Assembly: GCA_946617675.1 (NCBI GenBank)
Contig: CAMOKH010000044.1
Coordinates: 1-33,862 of the forward strand
Reading direction: 5' to 3'
DNA: 33,862 nt
From: an uncultured Prevotellaceae bacterium
Lineage (GTDB): Bacteria; Bacteroidota; Bacteroidia; Bacteroidales; Bacteroidaceae
The notes under the pieces are model-generated. The model searched no databases and was not told the origin of the DNA. It saw only the letters and a list, made by a program, of their open reading frames with translations. Both the position numbers and the translations under genes were made by a program. Shown here in pieces: positions 15,902 through 23,303 of this stretch (position 1 is its first letter; the number at the start of each line of letters is the position of its first letter).

Positions 15902-17685
15902 CCAGACCGTTAGAACTGCTGGCTCCGGCCAAGAACTTAGCCTGCGGCATAGCGGCCATTGACCACGGGGCCGACGCCGTCTACATCGGGGCGCAGCGCT
16001 TCGGGGCAAGGGCCGCAGCGGGCAACAGTGTCGAGGACATTGCACGCCTGTGTGACTATGCCCACCAATTCCAGGCCAAGGTCTACGTCACGGTCAACAC
16101 CATCATCTACGACGATGAGCTCGACGACACCCGACGGCTCCTGCAGCAGCTGAAGCAGATCGGCGTTGACGCCGTCCTGGTGCAGGACATGGCGCTGCTT
16201 AGTTTTAATACATTAGCCTTCCACGCTTCTACGCAGACCGACAACCGCACGGCCGAGAAGGTGCGCTGGCTGAAGGAGCTGGGATTCCGGCGGGTCGTGC
16301 TTGCCCGCGAACTGTCTATCGACGAGATTCGCGCCATCCACGAGGCCGTGCCTGATGTAGAGTTGGAGGTCTTCGTCCACGGTGCCCTCTGCGTCAGCTA
16401 TAGCGGACAGTGCTATGCCTCGCAGTATTGCTTCGGGCGGTCGGCCAACCGTGGCGAGTGTGCGCAGTTCTGCCGCATGCCGTTCGACCTGGTTGATGCC
16501 GACGGGCGTACCGTCGAGCACGACCGCCACCTGCTCTCGCTGAAAGACTTATGCCAGATAGACAACCTCGAGGCGCTGGCCGAGGCCGGGGCCACGTCGT
16601 TCAAGATTGAGGGTCGCCTGAAGGATGCCGACTACGTGAAGAACGTCACGGCGGCCTACAGCGAGCGGCTCAACCAGATTGTCAGCCGTCATCCCGACCG
16701 CTACCGCCGTGCCTCGCTGGGCCGCTGCCGCTACACGTTCACGCCCAATCTGCAGAAGACGTTCAACCGTGGCTATACCGACTATTTTGCCCACGGACGA
16801 CAGTCGGGCATTGCCTCGTTCGACACGCCAAAGGCTATGGGCGAGTTTGTCGGCACCGTCAAGGAAGTGCGCCGCGACAGCCTCACCGTTGCCGGCACGT
16901 CACGCTTTGCCAACGGCGACGGCCTCTGCTTTATGACCGTCGGGCGCCAGCTGCAGGGCTTCCGTGTGAATAGGGTAGAGGGCAACCGACTTTTTCCGCA
17001 GCAGATGCCGGCAGACCTCCGTCCGGGGGTAAGGCTCTATCGCAACAACGATCAGGAGTTTGAACGGCTGCTCGACAAGCCCAGCGCCCAGCGTAAGATA
17101 GCCATCACGCTATCGCTGCGACCGACGGCCGACGGTTTCAGCCTGTCGTCAGGCGACGTCACTGTGGAGTTGGCCGTTGAACATCAGACAGCCGAGAAGC
17201 CACAGCGCGACAACATCGTGCGCCAGCTGACCAAGCTCGGCAATACACCCTACGAATGCAGCGAGGTCGACCTGCCCGCCGACTTCAACTACTTCATCCC
17301 CAGCAGTCTGCTGGCTGAGCTGCGCCGCAAGTTGGTCTCTTGTGGAGTGCGGAGTGAGGAGGGTGGAGCTTCACCCTCCACACTCCACACTCCGCACTCC
17401 ACACTCCACGAAATCAGCTACCTTGCCAACATCGCCAACCATGAGTCAGCCCGTTTCTACGGCGTTGACCAGCCGACGGCCTACGAACTGCAGCCCACGC
17501 CCGATGCCATGCTGATGCAGTGCCGTTACTGCCTGCGTCATGCGCTGGGCTTCTGTGTCCAGAAAGGTGGGCGCCGCCCCTCGTGGCGCGAGCCGCTTTT
17601 CCTTCGTCTCGGCGACGGTCGTCGCTTCCGCCTTGAGTTTGATTGTCGTCATTGTCAGATGAATGTCTATGCGTCGAATCCTTAG
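15898..17685 (+). CDS. U32-family peptidase/hydroxylation-type protein with an in-frame repeat insertion
   Basis: A 595-residue member of the U32 peptidase family, whose bacterial relatives include collagenase-like proteins and the RlhA/TrhP/UbiU-type Fe-S proteins involved in RNA or quinone hydroxylation. The family signature is clear: EVFVHGALCVSYSGQCYAS followed by CFGRSANRGECAQFCRMPF, a cysteine-rich segment suited to Fe-S binding. More cysteines lie at the C-terminus (CRYCLRHALGFC and CRHC). The start is GTG in a 4-bp overlap with metA. Residues 484-504 (17344-17406) are nine heptad repeat units folded as an inverted repeat, encoding a Ser/Thr/His/Gly-rich segment between domains. The reading frame is intact, so the protein is probably still made. 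Confidence 0.88.
   Translation: MTRPLELLAPAKNLACGIAAIDHGADAVYIGAQRFGARAAAGNSVEDIARLCDYAHQFQAKVYVTVNTIIYDDELDDTRRLLQQLKQIGVDAVLVQDMALLSFNTLAFHASTQTDNRTAEKVRWLKELGFRRVVLARELSIDEIRAIHEAVPDVELEVFVHGALCVSYSGQCYASQYCFGRSANRGECAQFCRMPFDLVDADGRTVEHDRHLLSLKDLCQIDNLEALAEAGATSFKIEGRLKDADYVKNVTAAYSERLNQIVSRHPDRYRRASLGRCRYTFTPNLQKTFNRGYTDYFAHGRQSGIASFDTPKAMGEFVGTVKEVRRDSLTVAGTSRFANGDGLCFMTVGRQLQGFRVNRVEGNRLFPQQMPADLRPGVRLYRNNDQEFERLLDKPSAQRKIAITLSLRPTADGFSLSSGDVTVELAVEHQTAEKPQRDNIVRQLTKLGNTPYECSEVDLPADFNYFIPSSLLAELRRKLVSCGVRSEEGGASPSTLHTPHSTLHEISYLANIANHESARFYGVDQPTAYELQPTPDAMLMQCRYCLRHALGFCVQKGGRRPSWREPLFLRLGDGRRFRLEFDCRHCQMNVYASNP
17344..17406. repeat. Intragenic inverted heptad array, 9 x 7 bp, in frame
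   Basis: Units GGAGTGC, GGAGTGA, GGAGGGT, GGAGCTT, CACCCTC, CACACTC, CACACTC, CGCACTC, CACACTC stay in phase through the centre of symmetry. Total 63 bp = 21 codons. Both strands would form a hairpin in the mRNA of the U32 gene. Confidence 0.9.
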
Positions 17686-18649
17686 CCTACTCATGCCGCT
17701 CGTACTGCTGACAGCCTGCTACAACCAGGGCCAGCAGACGCCTGATGCCTGGGACCTCACCCAGCAGCAGCTGGACAGCATATCGTTCTACACCACCCAC
17801 CACTATACCCAGAACTACAACTTCCAGGTGCGGGCCGACTCGATGGCCATCATCAAGCAGCTGCCCGCCGAGGCCCTCAGCGAGATGCCCGTCGACACGC
17901 TGACCGTCTATAAGCACGAGCGCATCGTCGTGGCCGACATCACCACGGTGCCGGCCGATACCATCGACTCCATCTGGGTGAAGGTGGCGCGCGACCAGTT
18001 CACCTCCGGCTGGATTCACGAGCACGACATGCTCGAGGCCGTCTCGCCCGATGACCCCATCTCAGAGTTCATCGACTTCTTCTCCGACGCCCATCTGCTC
18101 ATCTTCCTCGGGCTGATTGTCCTTGTCGGCGCCGTCGTCGTCATCAGGAAGCTGAACATCCGCCAGGCCAAGCTCGTCCACTTCAACGACATTCCGTCGT
18201 TCTATCCCACGGTGCTCTGCATCCTCGTGGCCACCGCCGCCGTGCTCTACAGCAGCATACAGCTGTTCGACCCCGAGAAGTGGCGCCACTTCTACTATCA
18301 CCCCACGCTCAACCCCTACGCCGTGCCGCCCATGCTCGGCGCCTTCCTCGTGTCGCTCTGGGCCATGCTCATCGTGGCCATCGCCGTGATCGACGACATG
18401 CGCCGCCTGCTGTCGTTTGCCGACGCCCTGCTCTACCTCCTCGGTTTGGGGGCCGTCTGTGCCGTCGTCTATATCGTCTTCAGCTTCTTCACCTTATATT
18501 ATATAGGCTACCTGCTCTACGTCGTCTACGTCGCCTTTGCCCTCTGGAGCTACTTCCGCCGTCCCCGGCCACGCTACCAGTGCGGGCGCTGCGGGGCCAC
18601 GCTCTACGAGAAGGGCACCTGTCCCCACTGTGGCGCGCTGAACGAGTAG
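17663..18649 (+). CDS. Multi-pass membrane lipoprotein with SH3-like region and C-terminal zinc ribbon
   Basis: 328 residues (326 if the second ATG at 17669 is used, which places the basic MRR directly before the hydrophobic segment). A lipobox LLTAC sits within the first 20 residues. The segment around 65-135 looks like a periplasmic SH3-type domain (basic-strand pattern ending in WIHEHDML). About five membrane helices follow (140-300), then a C-terminal zinc ribbon CGRCGATLYEKGTCPHCG. With an exported lipidated N-terminus and five helices the zinc ribbon would be cytoplasmic. The function is unknown. It overlaps the U32 gene by 23 bp, so it is part of the pepO-metA-U32 transcript. No terminator is visible before the next promoter. 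Confidence 0.7.
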   Translation: MSMRRILSLLMPLVLLTACYNQGQQTPDAWDLTQQQLDSISFYTTHHYTQNYNFQVRADSMAIIKQLPAEALSEMPVDTLTVYKHERIVVADITTVPADTIDSIWVKVARDQFTSGWIHEHDMLEAVSPDDPISEFIDFFSDAHLLIFLGLIVLVGAVVVIRKLNIRQAKLVHFNDIPSFYPTVLCILVATAAVLYSSIQLFDPEKWRHFYYHPTLNPYAVPPMLGAFLVSLWAMLIVAIAVIDDMRRLLSFADALLYLLGLGAVCAVVYIVFSFFTLYYIGYLLYVVYVAFALWSYFRRPRPRYQCGRCGATLYEKGTCPHCGALNE

Positions 18650-18676
18650 CCGTGTGAAAATCCATATAAATAAGGA

Positions 18677-18707
18677 TTGTGTGTTACGGCGAAAAGTCGT
18701 ACCTTTG
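18677..18707 (+). promoter_or_regulatory. Promoter of the TonB-dependent receptor
   Basis: TTG at 18677-18679, 20 bp, TACCTTTG at 18700-18707, ending 9 nt before the ATG at 18717. It fixes the start of the receptor, since a GTG at 18654 would place the promoter inside the gene. Confidence 0.8.
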
Positions 18708-18716
18708 CACCCGGAA

Positions 18717-21077
18717 ATGAAACAGATAAACAACAGAACACTTATGGCAGTAGTCGCCTCGTTGGCCACATTGCCCCTTTTTGCAATTGAGGAGCAGTCA
18801 GACTCCTCGCGTGTAGTAGACCTCGACGAGGTAGTCATCATTTCGCAGCCCAAGGAGCAGTACAGCCTGCGCCAGCAGCCTCTCAGTTCTACCGTTTTCT
18901 CCAGCTACGAGACTAACAGCCTGCAACTCAACGACCTGCGGTCGCTGTCGCAGTTTGTGCCGTCGTTCACCATGCCCGCCTACGGCTCGCGCTACACCTC
19001 GTCGATGTACATCCGTGGCATCGGCTCGCGCGTCAACAACCCCGCCGTCGGTATGTATCTCGACAACATCCCCCTGGTCAGCAAGAGCATGCACAACATG
19101 CACCTCTATCAGGTTGACCGTGTCGACGTGCTGCGCGGCCCCCAGGGCACCCTCTACGGTCAGAATACCGAGGGCGGACTCGTGCGCCTCTACTCCAAGA
19201 ACCCCTTCAGCTACCAGGGCACCGACGTGCGCTTGGGCATAGCCACGGGGCTCTATCGCAACGTTGAGGCTTCGCATTATAATAAGGTCAGCGACGAGTT
19301 GGCCTTCTCCGTGGCGGGCTTCTACAACGGCCAGCGTGGATTCTTCGAGAACAAGGCCACCGGCGACCGCGCCGACAAGTACGACGAGGGCGGCGCCAAG
19401 GCCCGCCTCATGTGGCAGCCCAGCAGCCGGCTGACGCTCAGCCTGCTTGCCGACTATCAGTACGTCAGCCAGAACGGCTTCCCCTACGGCCAGCTCGACA
19501 TCGAGAGCGGCAAGGCTGCCGACCCCTCGACCAACCGTCAGGGCACCTACGACCGCCACATGCTCAACGCCGGTCTCAGCATGGCCTACCGCGGCGACCG
19601 CGCCGAACTGGGCTACACCGGCAGCTGGCAGTACCTCAAGGACGATATGCTCATGGACATCGACTACACCGCCCGCGACTTCATGCACCTCGAGCAGGCT
19701 CAGTTGCAGAACGCCTTCACTCACGAGCTGACGCTCAAGAGCAGCCACGACGGCTTCTGGCAGTGGGCCTTCGGTGCCTTCTACTCCCACCAGGCGCTGA
19801 AGACCGATGCCCCCGTCTACTTCGACCCCGAGATGAACCAGTTCCTCTCGAAGACCATCCAGGACTATGCCTACTACGGCATGCTTAACTCCATGGCCAA
19901 GCGCATGGGCAAGGAGGCCGCAGCAGCCATGATCGAGCGTGCCGGCGGCTGCCACATCGACATGCAGGTGGCCACTATTCCCGGACTCTTCCGCACGCCG
20001 CAGGACAACTACGCCCTGTTCCACGAGTCGAACATCAGCATCACGCCGCGACTGACGGCAACCCTCGGCCTGCGCTACGACCTCAGCCAGGTATCCATCG
20101 ACTATGACACGCAGGCACTGATGACGCTCGACGAGAACGTCATGGGCGTCAACGTCAAGGCTGCCGTCACCTCAGTTCTCCAGAACCACGAGCGCAGCAG
20201 CTTCGAGCAACTCCTGCCCAAGGTCGGACTGAGCTACCGCATCGGCAGCAACGGCAGCAATGTCTACGCCACCGTCTCGAAGGGCTACCGCGCCGGCGGC
20301 TTCAACATTCAGATGTTCAGCGACATCCTGCAGACCGAACTGCAGGCCAAGGCCCAGACCGCCCGTGGCGACATGGATATCCAGCACAGCCTGACCGACT
20401 ATGCCAACATCCGCGAGACCATCAGCTACAAGCCCGAGGAGTCGTGGAACTATGAGTTCGGCACCCACCTGAACCTCTTCAACGGCACCATGCAGTTTGA
20501 TTTCGCAGGCTACTACATGCAGATACGCAACCAGCAGCTCTCCGTCATGGCCGGCAACTACGGCTTCGGCCGCATGATGGTCAACGCCGGCAAGAGCTAC
20601 AGCTGCGGCATCGAGGCCTCGCTGCGCGGCTCGGCCCTCGACGGCCGCCTCTACTGGGGTGCCGCCTACGGCTACACCCGCGCCGTCTTCAAGGAGTACA
20701 TCGACAGCGTGAAGGTCGACGGTGTCAACACGGCTGTCGACTACAAGGACAAGCGCGTGCCTTACATCCCCGAGCACACCTTCAGCCTGATGGCCGACTA
20801 CCACTTCGGTAAGTTCGTCGTCGGTGCCAATGTCGTCGGCCAGGGTAAGACCTGGTGGGACGAGGCCAATACCTACAGTCAGAAGTTCTACGCCACCCTC
20901 GGTGCCCACGTCGACTACGACTTCGGTCCCGCCGTCGTCAGCCTCTGGGGGCGCAACCTGACCGACACCAACTACAACACCTTCGCCGTGGGCAGTGCCG
21001 CTACCGGCAGCCAGCTTTTCTTTGCCCACCGTGCCGACCCGCTGCAGGTTGGTCTCGACGTGCGGCTCCACTTCTAA
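18717..21077 (+). CDS. TonB-dependent outer membrane receptor
   Basis: 786 residues. Signal peptide about 1-24 (ends LFA), a TonB-box-like acidic/hydrophobic segment (VVDLDEVVIIS), then the plug domain with IRGIGSRVNNPAVGMYLDNIP and VDVLRGPQGTLYGQNTEGG. A beta-barrel of about 600 residues follows, ending LDVRLHF with the C-terminal phenylalanine needed for Bam assembly. There is no N-terminal carboxypeptidase-regulatory domain and no SusD partner, so it is of the metal-chelate/cofactor receptor type rather than a SusC glycan importer. The ligand is unknown. It is monocistronic: its own promoter precedes it and a hairpin terminator follows. Confidence 0.9.
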   Translation: MKQINNRTLMAVVASLATLPLFAIEEQSDSSRVVDLDEVVIISQPKEQYSLRQQPLSSTVFSSYETNSLQLNDLRSLSQFVPSFTMPAYGSRYTSSMYIRGIGSRVNNPAVGMYLDNIPLVSKSMHNMHLYQVDRVDVLRGPQGTLYGQNTEGGLVRLYSKNPFSYQGTDVRLGIATGLYRNVEASHYNKVSDELAFSVAGFYNGQRGFFENKATGDRADKYDEGGAKARLMWQPSSRLTLSLLADYQYVSQNGFPYGQLDIESGKAADPSTNRQGTYDRHMLNAGLSMAYRGDRAELGYTGSWQYLKDDMLMDIDYTARDFMHLEQAQLQNAFTHELTLKSSHDGFWQWAFGAFYSHQALKTDAPVYFDPEMNQFLSKTIQDYAYYGMLNSMAKRMGKEAAAAMIERAGGCHIDMQVATIPGLFRTPQDNYALFHESNISITPRLTATLGLRYDLSQVSIDYDTQALMTLDENVMGVNVKAAVTSVLQNHERSSFEQLLPKVGLSYRIGSNGSNVYATVSKGYRAGGFNIQMFSDILQTELQAKAQTARGDMDIQHSLTDYANIRETISYKPEESWNYEFGTHLNLFNGTMQFDFAGYYMQIRNQQLSVMAGNYGFGRMMVNAGKSYSCGIEASLRGSALDGRLYWGAAYGYTRAVFKEYIDSVKVDGVNTAVDYKDKRVPYIPEHTFSLMADYHFGKFVVGANVVGQGKTWWDEANTYSQKFYATLGAHVDYDFGPAVVSLWGRNLTDTNYNTFAVGSAATGSQLFFAHRADPLQVGLDVRLHF

Positions 21078-21086
21078 GCGATATTG

Positions 21087-21153
21087 GAAATTACCCGAAA
21101 TTATATGAAATTTGCCTGCACCAGGTTTAATTTCTGTAATTTCGGGTAATTTC
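21087..21153 (+). terminator. Hairpin terminator after the TonB-dependent receptor
   Basis: Perfect 17-bp arms (21087-21103 against 21137-21153) made of GAAATTA and CCC blocks, followed by TTTTG. The left side has GAAATT spaced every 10 bp. Confidence 0.65.
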
Positions 21154-21189
21154 TTTTGTAAATTGTTTTGGCAATTCCATATTTTTCGT

Positions 21190-21197
21190 AACTTTGC
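21190..21197 (+). promoter_or_regulatory. -7 element of the exported helical protein gene
   Basis: TAACTTTG about 32 bp before the ATG at 21230, with a TTTTG 18 bp upstream as a suboptimally spaced -33 element. Confidence 0.55.
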
Positions 21198-21229
21198 AGC
21201 GATTTAAATACTTTTAAACAGGAACAACG

Positions 21230-21703
21230 ATGAAAAGAATTATGATGACTATGGCGCTCGCCATCACCATGCTGATGGGTGCGCAGAGCGTGCAGGCTCA
21301 GGAAGTGCTCACGCCCGAGCAGCAGGCCGCAATGAAGGAGCAGGCTAAGATTCAGAAGGAGGCCGAGAAGCAGGCAAAGGAAGCCGAGAAGCAGGCTAAG
21401 GCCGCCGAGAAGGCTCAGAAGAAGCAGGAGAAGGAGGCTAAGAAGAAGGAGAAGGAAGCCAAGAAGCAGCAGAAGGAGGCCGAGAAGAAACAAAAGGAGG
21501 CCGAGAAGCGCAAGAAGCTCGCCGACAAGGCCAAGAAGGCTCAGGAGAAGGCTGAGGATGCCCAGAAGAAGGCTCAGAAAGCCATGCAGAAGGCTGCCGA
21601 GAATCCCAGCGACCTGAAGCTGCAGGCCAAGTCGATCAAGGCCCAGCAGGCAGCGCAGAAAGCAGCCGACAAAGCGGCCAAGGCGGCCAAGAAGGCAGAC
21701 TGA
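21230..21703 (+). CDS. Exported Lys/Ala/Glu-rich long-helix protein
   Basis: 157 residues: a signal peptide (about 1-23, ending QAQ) and then an almost uninterrupted run of EAEKQAK- and KKQEKEAK-type repeats. The composition (Lys, Ala, Glu, Gln) predicts a single long charged alpha helix or coiled coil, with one break at AENPSD near 121-126. There is no recognisable domain. Similar low-complexity exported helices occur in Bacteroidales and are uncharacterised. It may be a periplasmic spacer or TolA-like stalk, but this is only a structural analogy. It has its own promoter and ends directly in the heptad-repeat terminator shared with pgk. Confidence 0.7.
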   Translation: MKRIMMTMALAITMLMGAQSVQAQEVLTPEQQAAMKEQAKIQKEAEKQAKEAEKQAKAAEKAQKKQEKEAKKKEKEAKKQQKEAEKKQKEAEKRKKLADKAKKAQEKAEDAQKKAQKAMQKAAENPSDLKLQAKSIKAQQAAQKAADKAAKAAKKAD

Positions 21704-21815
21704 CAAAGTGAAAAGTGAAAAGTGAAAAGTGAAAAATTTGCTGCCGCCATCCCCTCGTTAGGAGGAAAGGCGGCAGCAAATTTTTCACTTTTCATTTTTC
21801 ACTTTTCGCTTTCAC
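21704..21815. terminator. Bidirectional terminator with 25-bp perfect stem and heptad arms
   Basis: Left heptads CAAAGTG, AAAAGTG, AAAAGTG, AAAAGTG (21704-21731) run into a stem whose perfect 25-bp complement is 21724-21748 against 21769-21793. A 20-nt loop separates the arms, and further TTTTTCA/CTTTTCA heptads continue to about 21808. It fills the entire gap between the helical protein and the convergent pgk. Confidence 0.85.
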
Positions 21816-23087
21816 TTATTCTCCTTTAATGGCAGCAACGCCGGGGAGAACCTTACCCTCGATAGCCTCGAGCAGGGCACCGCCGCCGGTAGAGATGTAG
21901 CTTACCTGGTCGGCCAGACCGAACTTGTTGACACAGGCCACAGAGTCGCCACCGCCGATGAGCGAGAAGGCGCCCTCCTTGGTAGCTTCGGCAATAGCCT
22001 CGCCGATGGCGCGGCTGCCAGCTGTGAAGGCGTCGCACTCGAAGACACCGGCAGGACCGTTCCACAGAATGGTCTTTGCACCCTTGATGGCAGCCTGGAA
22101 AGCCTTCTGGCTCTCAGGACCGGCATCGACACCCTCGAAGCCGGCGGGCACCTTGTTGGCGGGGCAAGTGATAATCTGGGCACCCTCCTTGACGGTCATC
22201 GTACCGAAGTCCAGACCGTTGGTAGCGGTGCAGTCGGTGCCGAGCACCAGCTCGACGCCGTTCTTCTTGGCCAGCTCCTCAACGCCGAGAGCCACGTCGA
22301 GCTTGTCGAGCTCAACGATAGAGTCGCCGATCTCGCCGTCGTGAGCCTTGGCGAAGGTGTAGGTCATACCGCCGCAGAGGATGAGCTTGTCGACCTTGCC
22401 GAGCAGGTTCTCGATGATGCCGATCTTCGACGAGACCTTCGAGCCACCCATGATGGCGACGAAGGGGCGCTTGATGTTGCTGAGCACGTTGTCGACAGCC
22501 TGCACCTCCTTCTCCATCAGCAGGCCGAGCATCTTGTTGTCGGCATCGAAGTAGTCGGCGATGACAGCCGTAGAGGCGTGCTTGCGGTGAGCCGTACCGA
22601 AGGCGTCCATCACGTAGCAGTCGGCATAGCTGGCCAGCGTCTTGGCAAACTCCTTCTGCGAAGCCTTCATGGCCTTCTTGGCCTCGTCGTACTCGGGCGT
22701 ACCCTTCTCGACGCCGACGGGCTTACCCTCTTCCTCGGGATAGTAGCGCAGGTTCTCGAGCAGCAGGGCCTCGCCCATCTTCAGCTGGGCGGCAGCCTCC
22801 TGAGCCTTGGCACAGTCGGGGGCGAAAGCCACGGGCACGCCGAGGGCCTTCTCTACGGCCTCGCGAATCTGGCCGAGCGACAGCTTCGGGTTCACCTTTC
22901 CCTTGGGCTTGCCCATGTGCGACATGATGATCACGGCACCGCCGTCGCTGAGAATCTTCTTCAGCGTGGGCAGTGCGCCGCGGATGCGGGTGTCGTCAGT
23001 AATCTTACCATTCTCGTCGAGGGGCACGTTGAAGTCAACGCGCACGATTGCCTTCTTACCGGCAAAGTTCATTTCGTTAATTGTCAT
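21816..23087 (-). CDS. pgk: Phosphoglycerate kinase
   Basis: 423 residues, cytoplasmic glycolytic enzyme transferring phosphate from 1,3-bisphosphoglycerate to ADP. Motifs: VRVDFNVPL (substrate loop), SHMGKPKG, the hinge region [12 protein letters not shown] and the nucleotide loop [13 protein letters not shown]. The length is slightly above the usual ~400 but normal for Bacteroidales. No TAnnTTTG promoter is visible in the 48 bp to the upstream micropeptide gene, so at least part of its expression may come from the secreted-protein module upstream. It ends in the shared bidirectional terminator. Confidence 0.96.
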   Translation of the reverse strand: MTINEMNFAGKKAIVRVDFNVPLDENGKITDDTRIRGALPTLKKILSDGGAVIIMSHMGKPKGKVNPKLSLGQIREAVEKALGVPVAFAPDCAKAQEAAAQLKMGEALLLENLRYYPEEEGKPVGVEKGTPEYDEAKKAMKASQKEFAKTLASYADCYVMDAFGTAHRKHASTAVIADYFDADNKMLGLLMEKEVQAVDNVLSNIKRPFVAIMGGSKVSSKIGIIENLLGKVDKLILCGGMTYTFAKAHDGEIGDSIVELDKLDVALGVEELAKKNGVELVLGTDCTATNGLDFGTMTVKEGAQIITCPANKVPAGFEGVDAGPESQKAFQAAIKGAKTILWNGPAGVFECDAFTAGSRAIGEAIAEATKEGAFSLIGGGDSVACVNKFGLADQVSYISTGGGALLEAIEGKVLPGVAAIKGE

Positions 23088-23135
23088 AACTGTGTTTAAA
23101 TGTTTAAAAATGTATTTGTTGGTCTTTGTTCCTTG

Positions 23136-23282
23136 TTAGTCTTCGTCGAAGAGATCTATCTCTCGGCTGTCCTTGTAGTATCCGTCTTCCACTTCAGCAT
23201 CTTCGTTCACGAGGCTGACGTCCATCAGCTGTTCGGCCTCAACTTCCAGCACCTCGATGCTGGGCTTATCATATTTCTTCAT
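23136..23282 (-). CDS. Micropeptide (48 aa) downstream of secreted protein 1
   Basis: A 48-codon gene preceded by a strong Shine-Dalgarno (GAAGGAGG, about 7 nt before the ATG), which is rare in this window. It begins MKKYDKPSIEVLEVEAEQLM and continues into a very acidic tail (DSREIDLFDED). There is no signal peptide and no cysteine. The start matches the micropeptide at 25400-25579 (pattern MKxYxKPx[IV]E[VI]L[ED]V), and both follow a large secreted protein directly. The stop of that protein is 21 bp upstream. Short MKKYxKP peptides beside secreted proteins recur in Prevotella-type genomes, as far as I know without function. Confidence 0.75.
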   Translation of the reverse strand: MKKYDKPSIEVLEVEAEQLMDVSLVNEDAEVEDGYYKDSREIDLFDED

Positions 23283-23303
23283 ATCGTTGTCCTCCTTCTC
23301 TAA

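Noticed and set aside
18798..20024. Minus-strand 408-codon frame inside the TonB receptor
   Set aside because: Antisense shadow; the receptor plug and barrel are continuous on the plus strand.
18717..21077. SusC of a polysaccharide utilisation locus with the mannanase
   Set aside because: No N-terminal carboxypeptidase-regulatory domain, no SusD gene, and it is separated from the mannanase by four unrelated genes.
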